DNA of 64,000 nucleotides from UBA4466 sp963925035 (GTDB lineage: Bacteria; Bacteroidota; Bacteroidia; Flavobacteriales_D; Crocinitomicaceae). The notes under the pieces were generated by a model that worked only from the letters and a program-made list of their open reading frames with translations, was not told the DNA's origin and made no database searches. The position numbers and the translations under genes were made by a program. Positions 8,394 to 17,464 of the stretch are shown here, one piece after another. The stretch is from NCBI GenBank assembly GCA_963925035.1, contig CAWUSK010000035.1, forward strand, positions 1 through 64,000, in the 5' to 3' direction. Within the stretch, counting starts at the first letter, position 1, and the number at the start of each line of letters is the position of its first letter.

Positions 8394-9338
8394 CTAGTCT
8401 ATCTCTAAAAACACCTTTAAAATCTTGTCAAACTTTTTTCTTTTTGCCATACTTGGCATGTGTGCACCGTTTTTAATAATTTCCAATCGTGCATTTTCAC
8501 CAATGTGTTCTTGCAACAATACTCCAGTTCTGACAGGAACAACAGGGTCATTACTTCCCCAGATTAACAATACGGGCATCTTCAGTTTGTAATCGTGTGA
8601 TGTGTATTCTTCCACACTCGCAAGTAGGGTAGTAATGAGCCTCCGCTTATCTTCTAGGTTCTTCCCGTATAGATCTTCGTAGAATTCAGTTAACCAACTA
8701 TCTGGAACAATTGATTTTTTCAAAGTAGCAAGGTACATCAGTTTCTTCAGCCCTTTTGGCCCACTGGGAGCGAACAATTCTTCAACCGATTCGACCTCAA
8801 ACGTGTTTTTAACAGCGATAATATCAGAAGTTTGGATGTATTTAACCGGCGCATCGAAGACAATTACCTTGTCAATATTCTTCTGATTTTGAATCGCCAG
8901 TTCCATAGTAATTAATCCACCGTAAGACACACCGCAAACTGTATATTTATTAATTCCGAGGTAATTCATTAAATTATTAACCAATGCCACTTGATCACTT
9001 ATTTCATAACCCGGGTTTCCGGGACGTGTATTTCCAAAATACAAGAGGTTCGGCATTATAACCCTATAATTTAATGAGAGGTATTCTAACTGCTTAAACC
9101 ATTGGTATTTGGTAGAGGCTCCGAAACCATGAATAAGCAATAAAACAGGTTTATCCATACTCTCATTATCCCAATATTCAATAGAGTCATTTGCGATAAC
9201 TCCCTTAAAACATTTGAGCGAGGCACTATCCATTTTTTTACTGATGTGTTTTTCAGCTATTTTGTAAATGTTGCACGAAATAAATGAAAATATAAGTAGG
9301 ATGGCTATAAGTACATTTGATAATTTGCGCTTAATCAT
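8394..9338 (-). CDS. Alpha/beta-hydrolase lipoprotein
   Basis: A 314-aa protein read from ATG 9338. The longer frame starts at 9359, but the inner Met gives the clean signal MIKRKLSNVLIAILLIFSFIS before a lipobox Cys. It therefore looks like an envelope lipoprotein. The alpha/beta-hydrolase fold is indicated by the oxyanion motif HGFGAS (about residue 69), nucleophile elbow GVSYGG (about 136), acid WGSNDPV (about 262) and catalytic His in NGAHMP (about 292). The complete triad suggests an active esterase or lipase-like enzyme of unknown substrate. It is separated from metK by a terminator, so it is probably transcribed on its own. Confidence 0.85.
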   Translation of the reverse strand: MIKRKLSNVLIAILLIFSFISCNIYKIAEKHISKKMDSASLKCFKGVIANDSIEYWDNESMDKPVLLLIHGFGASTKYQWFKQLEYLSLNYRVIMPNLLYFGNTRPGNPGYEISDQVALVNNLMNYLGINKYTVCGVSYGGLITMELAIQNQKNIDKVIVFDAPVKYIQTSDIIAVKNTFEVESVEELFAPSGPKGLKKLMYLATLKKSIVPDSWLTEFYEDLYGKNLEDKRRLITTLLASVEEYTSHDYKLKMPVLLIWGSNDPVVPVRTGVLLQEHIGENARLEIIKNGAHMPSMAKRKKFDKILKVFLEID

Positions 9339-9374
9339 GATTAAAGATATTAAAATCATAAAACATTCAATCTC

Positions 9375-9406
9375 AAAAAAAATCCTGCTTCAATTGAAAC
9401 AGGATT
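9375..9406 (-). terminator. Rho-independent terminator of metK
   Basis: Read on the minus strand, AATCCTGTTTC and GAAGCAGGATT form an 11-bp stem (with one G-U pair) around AATT, followed by a run of Ts. It lies about 25 bp after the metK stop. Confidence 0.88.
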
Positions 9407-9430
9407 TTAGTCTATTTTGAGATTCAAGTC

Positions 9431-10687
9431 TTACAACCCAAATGCTACTTTTACTTTATCGACGTAGTCTAATTTCTCCCAAGTAAACAATTCTACTTCT
9501 TTAGTAACAACTGTTTTGTCTGGAGCTGTAAACGTCTTTGTAACCACTTCATTTTTTCTTCCCATGTGTCCGTAAGCAGCAGTTTCAGAATAAATAGGGT
9601 TTCTCAATTTCAAACGTTGTTCAATGAAGTAAGGGCGCATGTCAAAAATCTCAGAGATTTTCTTCGCCATTTCTCCATCTGTCATGTTTACTTTAGAAGT
9701 TCTGTAAGTATCGATGAATAATCCACAAGGTTCTGCTACACCAATTGCATAAGAAACTTGAACTAAAACTTCATCACACAATCCAGCTGCAACCATGTTC
9801 TTCGCAATATGACGTGTAGCATATGCTGCAGAACGGTCTACTTTTGATGGATCTTTTCCAGAAAAAGCACCACCACCGTGAGCTCCTTTTCCTCCGTAAG
9901 TATCAACAATAATTTTTCTTCCTGTCAATCCTGTATCTCCGTGAGGCCCTCCAATTACGAAGATTCCAGTTGGATTGATATGGTATTTAATGTTATCCGT
10001 GAACAAAACTTGCAAATTCGCAGGTAATTTTGCTTTCACGCGTGGAATAACAAGGTTAATGATATCAGATTTGATTTTCGCTAACATTTCGGCTTCCGTA
10101 GAGAAATCATCGTGTTGTGTCGAAACAACAATACTGTCAATTCTTTGTGGAACGTTGTCGTCAGAATATTCAATTGTAACTTGCGATTTGGCATCTGGAC
10201 GTAAATAAGCGATTACTTCTGGCTCATTTCTGCGAATTTCAGAAAGTTCTTGCAAGATTTTATGTGCTAAATCCAATGCCAACGGCATGTAATTTTCAGT
10301 TTCTTTTGTTGCATAACCAAACATCATACCTTGGTCACCAGCTCCTTGCTCTTCAGGATTTTTACGATCAACTCCTTGGTTAATATCTGAAGATTGCTCG
10401 TGAATAGCAGATAAAATACCACAAGAGTTTGCATCAAACATGTATTCTGACTTTGTGTAACCAATTTTACGAATTGTTTCTCTCGCAATTGATTGAACAT
10501 CAAGATAAGTATTTGTATTTACCTCTCCAGCTAGCACGACTTGTCCAGTAGTAACCAATGTTTCACATGCCACCTTTGATGTTGGGTCAAAAGCCATGAA
10601 GTTATCAATTAACGCGTCTGAAATTTGATCAGCAACTTTATCTGGGTGTCCTTCCGAAACGGATTCGGATGTAAACAAATATGACAT
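9431..10687 (-). CDS. metK: S-adenosylmethionine synthetase
   Basis: This 418-aa enzyme makes S-adenosylmethionine from methionine and ATP in the cytoplasm. Family signatures are present: the start LFTSESVSEGHPDKVADQIS, GAGDQGMMFGYA (ATP-binding hexapeptide region), GGPHGDTGLTGRKIIVDTYG and GGGAFSGKDPSKVDRSAAY (P-loop-like signature 2). Length is normal for the family, slightly extended in the Bacteroidota manner. The gene lies 99 bp downstream of the 883-aa membrane protein gene and is followed by its own terminator. I looked at the short upstream gap and saw no SAM riboswitch. Confidence 0.98.
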   Translation of the reverse strand: MSYLFTSESVSEGHPDKVADQISDALIDNFMAFDPTSKVACETLVTTGQVVLAGEVNTNTYLDVQSIARETIRKIGYTKSEYMFDANSCGILSAIHEQSSDINQGVDRKNPEEQGAGDQGMMFGYATKETENYMPLALDLAHKILQELSEIRRNEPEVIAYLRPDAKSQVTIEYSDDNVPQRIDSIVVSTQHDDFSTEAEMLAKIKSDIINLVIPRVKAKLPANLQVLFTDNIKYHINPTGIFVIGGPHGDTGLTGRKIIVDTYGGKGAHGGGAFSGKDPSKVDRSAAYATRHIAKNMVAAGLCDEVLVQVSYAIGVAEPCGLFIDTYRTSKVNMTDGEMAKKISEIFDMRPYFIEQRLKLRNPIYSETAAYGHMGRKNEVVTKTFTAPDKTVVTKEVELFTWEKLDYVDKVKVAFGL

Positions 10688-10786
10688 ATGTACTTCTTTA
10701 AGTTTTAGAAAGAACGAAAGTAGTAAAATTAATTGTATTGATTAATCTCTGCGGCGTTATCAGTTTTGCTTTTTTTGTGAAATTGG

Positions 10787-13438
10787 CTATCGTTGTGGAA
10801 TATAACCTTTTTCATTTTCAGCGATTTTAAAAATCCACGTGTAATATCCAATAAAATGGGAGCTGTAAAACCCTTTGGACGAGTAGTTTGCAGTTGGAAT
10901 GTACACGCGATGATCATTCAATAATCCGGCAACTTTGGTTTGTGGCGCAACGCCGTCCAATAAACAAGGTGATTTGTATCTTTCTGAATTAAAATTCTCA
11001 CCGTATTGCCACACCTCATTCCATTCTTTCATGTCAATAGATCCAGCGGTAGCATTTTCCGGCGCGATGATGTACAAACCTCCAAAATTAATCTTCCCTC
11101 TTAATTGTTCAATGATTCCAAGGGCGTATGCATAACCCATGCTGTGCGCGACAATGTATAATGTATCGTTGGAAGAATTATTTGGCAGTTCATTGAAGAT
11201 TTGATGCAAATTTCGACCTGCAATTTTACCGTTTTTTTCTCTTTCATGAAAGCCTTCCTTATTGGGCTTAAGGTTGAACAAATCCACTGTTTTTTTGTCG
11301 GAATCGAACCACAAAGTTTTCCAACTACTTACAGCCGTTTCTTTGCAAACATGATGGTTCTTATTTTTACACCGTTCAGGATATATTGATGCAAGCGAAC
11401 TGAACTTGACTAAACTTAGATGATTGGAAGTGGAAACAGAAAAATGACCATCTGCATAATAGGATTCTGTGGGATTGATTCTGTTTTTGAAAAGATCATC
11501 CATTTTATTCCATGGATTCCAATAATCGTAACGGTCGAAGGTGTATATTTTGTTGCTCGAATTTGGGAATTCTAATCCGTTTTTCTGAATGTCCTTGAAA
11601 TTTTCTTCAAACGTATGACTCGTTGAAGTTGGACGATAGCCGTTCACGAATATTAGAATGCGTTTAACTGGATTTTTAAGTTTTAACTTTTCTGTTATGT
11701 CAACACCAAGATGATTGAAAACACGCTGACCAATGGGTTCGCCGCGCTCTGAATAGTAGTTAAATACCATATAATGACTTTGGGCTTTTTCGTTGTAATC
11801 CAACGAATCTACCGTCAATAATTCAGTGTCATTTACAAATTTGCAATCTGTCCCTCCTTCACCGTCTTGTGTGAGTGAAAAGTAAAGTACACACTTGAGT
11901 TTTTTTAAATACCAATTATCACCTTTTTTCACAACAACTTCAGATCCGAGCTTGTTTTCTTCCAATTTTGAAATAACGTTATTGTTACGGATTTCCCTTT
12001 TGGCTCTCTCCTGTGACATTCCAGCCAAATCTTTTAACAAACCATCATTGACTTCAAACATTGAATAACCTTGGTTGATTGCCGAAACAAGTAAAAAGTA
12101 AACGACAATAAAAAGACCGAAATTGATGATTCTTAGAGAAAATCGAATTATTCGCCTGCGCGCAAACCCTGTTCTCCATCGAGCAATCAGTTTTCTGCGA
12201 AGAACGATCGAAAGAAAAAAGAAAACACCAAAACTAAGGAGGTGAAGCACTGAAACTAGTTGACCTAAAACACTAAATACCGTGTAATAGAAAAAATTAT
12301 CGATTGCTAAATAAACGGAGTATTGATTTTTCTTGAACGGCCGATTGATTGAATTTAAGAGATTGGTTGAACTGAAAATAATATTTCCTTGTTGATCTTC
12401 TTTCCAAAAGTAAAAGGCGATTATACCGTTATTGGTTTGTACATCTTCATAATCATCAAAATAGGAATAAGTGTTGCATCCAGAACGAATAGATTCCCAT
12501 TGATTTTCGGTCAAAATTGTCCCGAAATTACTGTCCATTAAATTAGAGGTTGTTCCTTCTACTGGGCCGTCTTCTTTCCAAAAAGCATCCAGAGAACCAA
12601 CGCCATAACCCAATTGTTGCGCGATCGTATAATACATTTTCGTTACATCGGTTTCTTTGATAAAACCTAAAGATTTGTTTCGCACCATATAGCCAACAAT
12701 TAATTCATCCACAAATTCATCTACAACGAATAGGTAATTGGATTTTTTATCTGCGTTTGGATTCTGCCGAAAATAGTCGTCACGAATGGCGGTCATTTGA
12801 TCTGTGTAGCGATCGTGTGCTTTGCTTGGATTACTGAATGTCTTGAATTCAATGTCTTTGGATGAAAACTTAGGTTGAATGGTAATATCGAATTTCAATC
12901 CAGCCTGCTTGTAAATGGAGTTCAAGTATTTCGTTAAACTATCTCGATTTACCAATGTTTTAGTCAATGGAACGATGATAATGTTTTCTTTCTTTGGAGA
13001 ATAAACCTGTACGTTTAACTTGCCGACTTGTTGCTCAAAATAAAAAACGTCTAGCGCATAGTGCTTCTTACTTTTCGGAAGAAGCAATGAAATGGTATCA
13101 TTCCATAGAGTTGTTGAATCTATGGTAATAGTTCGTTCTCCAATTTTGAATTGAAGCTCCTGCCGGTCAACTGATTTTTTAGCATGAATAACGCATCGAA
13201 CACGACCTGTTGCTTTGTATTCAACAGACATAAATGAGACAATGTATGGAGGAGAATTTTCGAATTCAATTTTCTCGTAATTTCCTTCAAGCTCGGGAAT
13301 ATTCCCTTTATCAAATCCAAAAGATTGTTCGTGAGTGGCAAAAAACTCAACAAACACATTATTTTTTACTTGTCCCAAAGATTGAAACGAAAGCAAATAA
13401 GCACAGAAAAACAGAAGGAAATGTGTAATTCGATTCAC
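10787..13438 (-). CDS. Large membrane protein with C-terminal hydrolase-like domain, unknown function
   Basis: This 883-aa protein begins with a signal peptide (residues 1-22). A ~350-residue exported N-terminal part follows. Two membrane helices lie at about 376-410 (LLSFGVFFFLSIVL) and 425-450 (FGLFIVVYFLLVSAI), with a basic RRKLIARWRTGFARRR stretch between them that should be cytoplasmic. The C-terminal ~400 residues, therefore likely periplasmic, contain ILIFVNGYRPTS near 600 and LYIVAHSMGYAYALG near 762. These resemble the oxyanion strand and nucleophile elbow (A-H-S-M-G instead of G-x-S-x-G) of alpha/beta hydrolases. A possible catalytic His is in 'SSHFIGYY' near the end. I recognise no characterised family. 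It has no obvious operon partner; metK follows after 99 bp. Confidence 0.7.
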   Translation of the reverse strand: MNRITHFLLFFCAYLLSFQSLGQVKNNVFVEFFATHEQSFGFDKGNIPELEGNYEKIEFENSPPYIVSFMSVEYKATGRVRCVIHAKKSVDRQELQFKIGERTITIDSTTLWNDTISLLLPKSKKHYALDVFYFEQQVGKLNVQVYSPKKENIIIVPLTKTLVNRDSLTKYLNSIYKQAGLKFDITIQPKFSSKDIEFKTFSNPSKAHDRYTDQMTAIRDDYFRQNPNADKKSNYLFVVDEFVDELIVGYMVRNKSLGFIKETDVTKMYYTIAQQLGYGVGSLDAFWKEDGPVEGTTSNLMDSNFGTILTENQWESIRSGCNTYSYFDDYEDVQTNNGIIAFYFWKEDQQGNIIFSSTNLLNSINRPFKKNQYSVYLAIDNFFYYTVFSVLGQLVSVLHLLSFGVFFFLSIVLRRKLIARWRTGFARRRIIRFSLRIINFGLFIVVYFLLVSAINQGYSMFEVNDGLLKDLAGMSQERAKREIRNNNVISKLEENKLGSEVVVKKGDNWYLKKLKCVLYFSLTQDGEGGTDCKFVNDTELLTVDSLDYNEKAQSHYMVFNYYSERGEPIGQRVFNHLGVDITEKLKLKNPVKRILIFVNGYRPTSTSHTFEENFKDIQKNGLEFPNSSNKIYTFDRYDYWNPWNKMDDLFKNRINPTESYYADGHFSVSTSNHLSLVKFSSLASIYPERCKNKNHHVCKETAVSSWKTLWFDSDKKTVDLFNLKPNKEGFHEREKNGKIAGRNLHQIFNELPNNSSNDTLYIVAHSMGYAYALGIIEQLRGKINFGGLYIIAPENATAGSIDMKEWNEVWQYGENFNSERYKSPCLLDGVAPQTKVAGLLNDHRVYIPTANYSSKGFYSSHFIGYYTWIFKIAENEKGYIPQR

Positions 13439-13500
13439 GTGTATGCGTTTATTGTTGCAAAGTTAAAACCATTGTAATAATTACGAACGGATTTAAAAGA

Positions 13501-13527
13501 ATAAAACGGCGCAAAGTGCCGTTTTAT
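13501..13527 (-). terminator. Terminator of the metal operon
   Basis: ATAAAACGGC (13501-13510) and GCCGTTTTAT (13518-13527) form a perfect 10-bp stem with a 7-nt loop. On the minus strand the right side is T-rich. It lies directly after the HMA-protein gene. Confidence 0.82.
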
Positions 13528-13540
13528 TCTTAAATCTTAT

Positions 13541-13876
13541 TTATTTCATTCCGCCAGGTTTGCAACATGCAGGCAGTTTTTCAACTGATTTTGGGTTTGC
13601 TTTTAAATCGTCTGCGTCGTAACCAGTTTCAGAAATAATAGTTTTGATTTCTTTTAGACTAATCTTGTTAGGATTGAAGTGAACAGTTATTTTTTTATCG
13701 ACCATGTTCAATTCGGCAAACTTTACTCCTTTGGTATAATTGAGTACGCCCTCCAGTCGGTTTTTACACGACCCGCATTCTGCCGATGTTTGAATTATTG
13801 CTTCTCCTGTTGATGCTTCTTGAGCATAAATTGTTCCTGCGAATGAAAGTGCAAGAAATAATATAAATTGTTTCAT
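13541..13876 (-). CDS. Exported heavy-metal-associated (HMA) domain protein
   Basis: A 111-aa protein with a signal peptide (MKQFILFLALSFAGTIYAQ) followed by one HMA ferredoxin-like fold of about 65 residues. The metal-binding CxxC is in SAECGSCKNRLEG. 'VKFAELNMVDKKITVHFNP' and 'IISETGYDADD' match the later strands and helix of the domain. Copper or a similar soft metal is the usual ligand in this family. A second Cys pair (ACCKP) sits at the C-terminus. The protein is exported, unlike classical cytoplasmic CopZ. It is the last gene of a three-gene run with a TonB receptor and a Cys/His-rich protein, which suggests periplasmic metal capture or hand-over. Confidence 0.88.
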   Translation of the reverse strand: MKQFILFLALSFAGTIYAQEASTGEAIIQTSAECGSCKNRLEGVLNYTKGVKFAELNMVDKKITVHFNPNKISLKEIKTIISETGYDADDLKANPKSVEKLPACCKPGGMK

Positions 13877-13948
13877 AATTTCTATTTTTAATTGTGTTAA
13901 CTAGTTATCAAAAACCGTGCTTGAATTATTCATCACGTTCTTTTTCTT

Positions 13949-16159
13949 TTATTTTTCTTCTTTTTGTGCAATTGAGAAACGAACCCCGGCATATATATTG
14001 ACACCAATAATTGGAGCCCAAACTCGAGTTGCATTGAACGTGGGACTAAATGGATTCTCTGCGTCGATAATTGGATTTTTCTGAGTGTAATTTGTTAAGT
14101 TTTCACCTCCAATGTAGAAGTCCCAACGCTTGTAAACGTGTGTGATTTGTGCATTTAACATCGGATAAGTATTACTCTTGTTATCATTTGTAATTGTTCC
14201 ATCAGGCAACATTACCTCAGGAAGTCTGGATTCTCCAAAAACAGAAGCCGTTACGTCAAACTCCCAACGTTTATTTCTTGTTTTGTATCCCACATTTACA
14301 AAACCACGGTGATTTGGAACCATTACTTTTTGACGCAATTCTCCACCATAATTCGCTTGCACATCTAAGTATTTATAAGCGATTCTTACGTCAATTTGAT
14401 CGATAGGAGAGAAAGCTAATTCTCCTTGTAAACTATGCGAGAATGATTTCCCAGACAAATTTTTGAATTCAATAGCGTTAAAATATTCATCTCGATCAAC
14501 GATCATTTGGTTTTCAAAATGTGTGTAATAATAATCGACCGTCATCGATGCTTTATTTCCAAAGATTTTAAATTCTTGCATTAAACTACCACCGATGTTC
14601 CATGAAATTTCAGGAGTTACTGATGAAGGTGCAACCCACGCTTGAGAAGTCGCTAACAGCGAAATGTTATCAATCATATAATTAGGAACCCTCCATCCAC
14701 GACCTACTGTAAATCGCACATCTGTTCTTTCTGTCAAAATGTATTTCAGATGTAATCGTGGAGCAAATTGAAAATTGTACAAATTGTGGTAATCTCCTCT
14801 TGCACCAATAACCGCTGACAAACGATTTCCAGTATAACTGTATTCTCCAAATACACCAGGAACAATTTCCTCTCTGTCGTCGTTCAGCGAATCCATTTGT
14901 TGTTTAAAATTAACGTAAACACCACTGATTCCTAATTTGAATTTATGATCAGTAGTTTTAATAATTCCGTCGTAAATTGCATTGATGTATCCGCGTTTTT
15001 CTTCACCTTTAAAGCTTCTCAAGCCAAATTTCGCGTCCAAAGTTTGGTACTTAACATTGTACACAATTCCAATTGAATGTCCCGGTTTCTTCATGAAAAA
15101 ACCTGTTTTTGCAAACAAATCAATGTGTTTTGAATCAATGTTTACGCCGTAATATCCAGCTGTATCGCTTCGTAAGGAACTTACTTGGCCTCCGTTTTTA
15201 TTATCTAAATAGGTGTTGAAACCAATTTGAGCTTCCATCTTTTTTCCTTGATAATGGTAACGATTCATAAGGGCGAAATTATATCCCATAGGCACATCAC
15301 GGAAACCATCCTTATTCCGATCCATTTCTCCTTGTTGCGTTGATCCATGAACTAGAATTCCCGTCGACCATTTTTTTCCAAGTTTAAATCCAGAATTCAA
15401 ATTCAGTTCAAATCGGCCCATGATATTTCCATAAGCATTGAGGTAGAATCTTTCCATGTTTTGAGGTTTTTTGACTTCCATGTTAACTAATCCAGCCATT
15501 GACTCATAACCATTTATAACAGTTCCTGTTCCTTTGGTGATTTGTATGGATGAAATCCAAGTTCCTGGCATCGAATTTAAACCAAAGGCACTTTCTAATC
15601 CACGTAAATATGGAATGTTCTCCATTTGAAGTTGCGTGTAAATTCCTGCTAGTCCCATCATTTGAATTTGTTTGGCTCCTGATACGGCATCGGTAATGTT
15701 TACATCGACAGACGCGTTGGTTTCAAAGGATTCTGAGAGGTTACAGCATGCAGCTTTACGTAATTCTCCTTCTCCAATTTCCTCGACAAGTAATGTTTTT
15801 AATCGTGAAATTGAGTGTGATCCTTTTTTGTAGGATGCAACTACTTCTGGTAAGATTTGCTCCGAATAAAGGATGACCTCAAACGAAATAAAACGGTCTT
15901 TTTTGTCGACAATAATGGTGTCTGAATAATATCCCATTGCCGAAAAGACCAAAGTGTCAGGTAATTCTTTTGGTAATATAATTTCAAACTTTCCATCTTC
16001 GTCGGTAATTACACCGCGATTGTCATTGAGAAGCTTGACGCGAGCACCATAAAGTGCTGTTTTTGATAAGTTCGAGGAGCCGTAAACGATTCCTTTTACT
16101 TGAGCATTGAGGGTGTTTATTAGAAACACGCAGACAAATGCGATGAATATTTTTTTCAT
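13949..16159 (-). CDS. TonB-dependent receptor of a probable copper/heavy-metal uptake operon
   Basis: This 736-aa outer-membrane receptor has a signal peptide (1-19), a carboxypeptidase-regulatory-like beta domain (about 20-110, 'GIVYGSSNLSKTALYGARVKL'), a plug domain and a C-terminal 22-strand-type barrel. The plug carries an unusual ELRKAACCNLSESFETN segment with adjacent cysteines, then VDVNITDAVSGAKQIQMMGL and GTGTVINGYESMAGLVNMEVK, typical of TonB plugs. The receptor imports its ligand using TonB energy. Metal specificity is inferred from the neighbouring HMA protein (72 bp downstream) and the Cys/His-rich protein (50 bp upstream). A siderophore-like ligand cannot be excluded. Confidence 0.9.
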   Translation of the reverse strand: MKKIFIAFVCVFLINTLNAQVKGIVYGSSNLSKTALYGARVKLLNDNRGVITDEDGKFEIILPKELPDTLVFSAMGYYSDTIIVDKKDRFISFEVILYSEQILPEVVASYKKGSHSISRLKTLLVEEIGEGELRKAACCNLSESFETNASVDVNITDAVSGAKQIQMMGLAGIYTQLQMENIPYLRGLESAFGLNSMPGTWISSIQITKGTGTVINGYESMAGLVNMEVKKPQNMERFYLNAYGNIMGRFELNLNSGFKLGKKWSTGILVHGSTQQGEMDRNKDGFRDVPMGYNFALMNRYHYQGKKMEAQIGFNTYLDNKNGGQVSSLRSDTAGYYGVNIDSKHIDLFAKTGFFMKKPGHSIGIVYNVKYQTLDAKFGLRSFKGEEKRGYINAIYDGIIKTTDHKFKLGISGVYVNFKQQMDSLNDDREEIVPGVFGEYSYTGNRLSAVIGARGDYHNLYNFQFAPRLHLKYILTERTDVRFTVGRGWRVPNYMIDNISLLATSQAWVAPSSVTPEISWNIGGSLMQEFKIFGNKASMTVDYYYTHFENQMIVDRDEYFNAIEFKNLSGKSFSHSLQGELAFSPIDQIDVRIAYKYLDVQANYGGELRQKVMVPNHRGFVNVGYKTRNKRWEFDVTASVFGESRLPEVMLPDGTITNDNKSNTYPMLNAQITHVYKRWDFYIGGENLTNYTQKNPIIDAENPFSPTFNATRVWAPIIGVNIYAGVRFSIAQKEEK

Positions 16160-16209
16160 AAATATTTATTTAATATGTGATTAATCAATTCTAAAAAGAA
16201 GAGATTACA

Positions 16210-16644
16210 TCATATTAAAAACACTTGATATTGAATGAGAATGTCTTTCCCAAGCCTTTTTGGTGGAGGATTGACGTATTTGGAGGTGTAATAATCTTGT
16301 TGAATATCGTTATGAACGAAAACAAAATTGGTTGGGATGATAATCGCACTAGTCGGCGGAATGGATATAGAAGGATCGTTGTAAAAATCAAGGTTGATTT
16401 TGAAGAACTCAGTCTGGTCGTTGCAACAATCTTTTTTATTTTCTTCTTGTTCGACAGCACAGCAACTTTTGGCATGTTTTACCGCTTCATGCTGACTTTC
16501 ACAATGATCATAAGCGGTTTGAACAAAGTAAGAAGTCCAAACACCATTTTCTTGACAAATGTGCTTGAATACGTTTACACCAACATTGCCTACAAAGAGT
16601 AAGAGCAATCCTGAAATAATGAATATGGACTTTAATTGTTTCAC
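16210..16644 (-). CDS. Cys/His-rich exported protein, HYC_CC_PP-like
   Basis: A 144-aa protein starting at GTG 16644, with a hydrophobic signal (SIFIISGLLLLFVGNVG). The mature part has KHICQENG, then HCES, a CC pair (KSCCAV), a second CC pair (KDCCND) and a late PPPKR motif. This order of His/Cys, CC, CC and PP matches the small Bacteroidota family I know as 'HYC_CC_PP', which commonly precedes TonB receptors. The spacing of Cys and His suggests metal binding outside the cytoplasm. No ATG is available upstream or near the start. A promoter -7 element ends only 5 nt before the GTG. Confidence 0.75.
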   Translation of the reverse strand: MKQLKSIFIISGLLLLFVGNVGVNVFKHICQENGVWTSYFVQTAYDHCESQHEAVKHAKSCCAVEQEENKKDCCNDQTEFFKINLDFYNDPSISIPPTSAIIIPTNFVFVHNDIQQDYYTSKYVNPPPKRLGKDILIQYQVFLI

Positions 16645-16649
16645 GTTTA

Positions 16650-16680
16650 CAAATATAAACCATTTGAATGAGAATATAAA
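16650..16680 (-). promoter_or_regulatory. Promoter of the metal operon (possibly leaderless)
   Basis: Minus strand: TTTA at 16680-16677, a 19-nt spacer, then TATATTTG at 16657-16650, matching the Bacteroidota -33/-7 pattern (TAnnTTTG). Only five bases (TAAAC) separate the element from the GTG start, so transcription would begin at or next to the start codon. Confidence 0.6.
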
Positions 16681-16687
16681 TTCAATA

Positions 16688-16722
16688 TTGGGTGCATTCT
16701 TGGATTGATTGTTTTAATTTTG
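16688..16722 (+). promoter_or_regulatory. Promoter of the nfu gene
   Basis: TTGG at 16688-16691, a 23-nt spacer, and TAATTTTG at 16715-16722 match the Bacteroidota -33/-7 consensus at the long end of its spacing. The expected start of transcription is about 10 nt before the ATG at 16739. It lies back to back with the metal-operon promoter. Confidence 0.55.
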
Positions 16723-16738
16723 TTAAAAATTCGAAATT

Positions 16739-17338
16739 ATGAAGATCCCAGTTACAGTTTACGCAGAAATGACTCCAAATCCATCTACGATGAAGTTTGT
16801 AGTAAACAAACACCTGCTTGGAACTGGTGATTCTGCTGAATTTCAAACGAAGGCATCTGCAAAAGGATTCTCTCCTTTGGCTGAAGAGTTGTTCAACTTA
16901 CCTTTTGTAAAGGCTGTATTTATTGCGTCTAATTTTGTTACCGTAACTAAAACAGATAATTTGGCCTGGGACTTCATTACAATGGAGTTGCGTGAATTCA
17001 TTCGTGAGTTCTTATCTGACGGTAAAGAGGTATTGATTCAAATGCCGGCAAAAAATGCGCCTACAGAAAGCAAAGACGATAAACCGGTAAAAGTATTTAC
17101 AGCGTCAGAATACGATGATGCCATCTGTGATTTATTGGATGAATATGTTCGACCAGCGGTTGAAAACGATGGAGGAGCAATTGATTTTAGAGGTTACGAA
17201 AATGGAGTAGTTACTGTTGTTTTGAAAGGTTCTTGTTCAGGATGTCCATCAAGCACGGCAACTCTTAAAGGTGGAATTGAAAGTTTATTGATGCAACATC
17301 TTCCTGAAGTGAAAGAAGTAGTTGCTGAAAATGGTTGA
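16739..17338 (+). CDS. Nfu-type Fe-S cluster scaffold/carrier protein
   Basis: A 199-aa cytoplasmic protein with two domains. Residues ~3-95 form the Nfu N-terminal domain (VYAEMTPNPSTMKFVVN and 'LFNLPFVKAVFIASNFVTVTK'). Residues ~115-195 form the NifU C-terminal domain with the Fe-S ligating CxxC in KGSCSGCPSSTATLKGGIES. The architecture equals eukaryotic NFU1 and many Bacteroidota Nfu proteins, which hand 4Fe-4S clusters to target enzymes such as lipoyl synthase. A second, shorter NifU-domain protein occurs at 37893, so this genome has at least two. Divergent from the metal operon. Confidence 0.93.
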   Translation: MKIPVTVYAEMTPNPSTMKFVVNKHLLGTGDSAEFQTKASAKGFSPLAEELFNLPFVKAVFIASNFVTVTKTDNLAWDFITMELREFIREFLSDGKEVLIQMPAKNAPTESKDDKPVKVFTASEYDDAICDLLDEYVRPAVENDGGAIDFRGYENGVVTVVLKGSCSGCPSSTATLKGGIESLLMQHLPEVKEVVAENG

Positions 17339-17464
17339 TTTCACCAATTTTTAATGCGCCTTTCTGAATAATTTACCTCACTGTATACAAGACGTTATAA
17401 TAAGAAGATGCTTAAGATTGCTTTTGGAATGACGCTAATTTTCTTTTTTTCAATTTAGACTGAG

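Noticed and set aside
10688..10786. Possible SAM riboswitch before metK
   Set aside because: The gap is only 99 bp and AT-rich; I found no paired structure resembling a known SAM riboswitch class.
16225..16602. 125-codon plus-strand frame antisense to the Cys/His-rich protein
   Set aside because: The minus-strand product has a signal peptide, Cys/His motifs and operon context; the plus-strand peptide has none.
17339..17464. Tiny ORF of 16 codons starting near 17408
   Set aside because: Too short and with no supporting features; the gap most likely holds only the MscS gene's upstream region.
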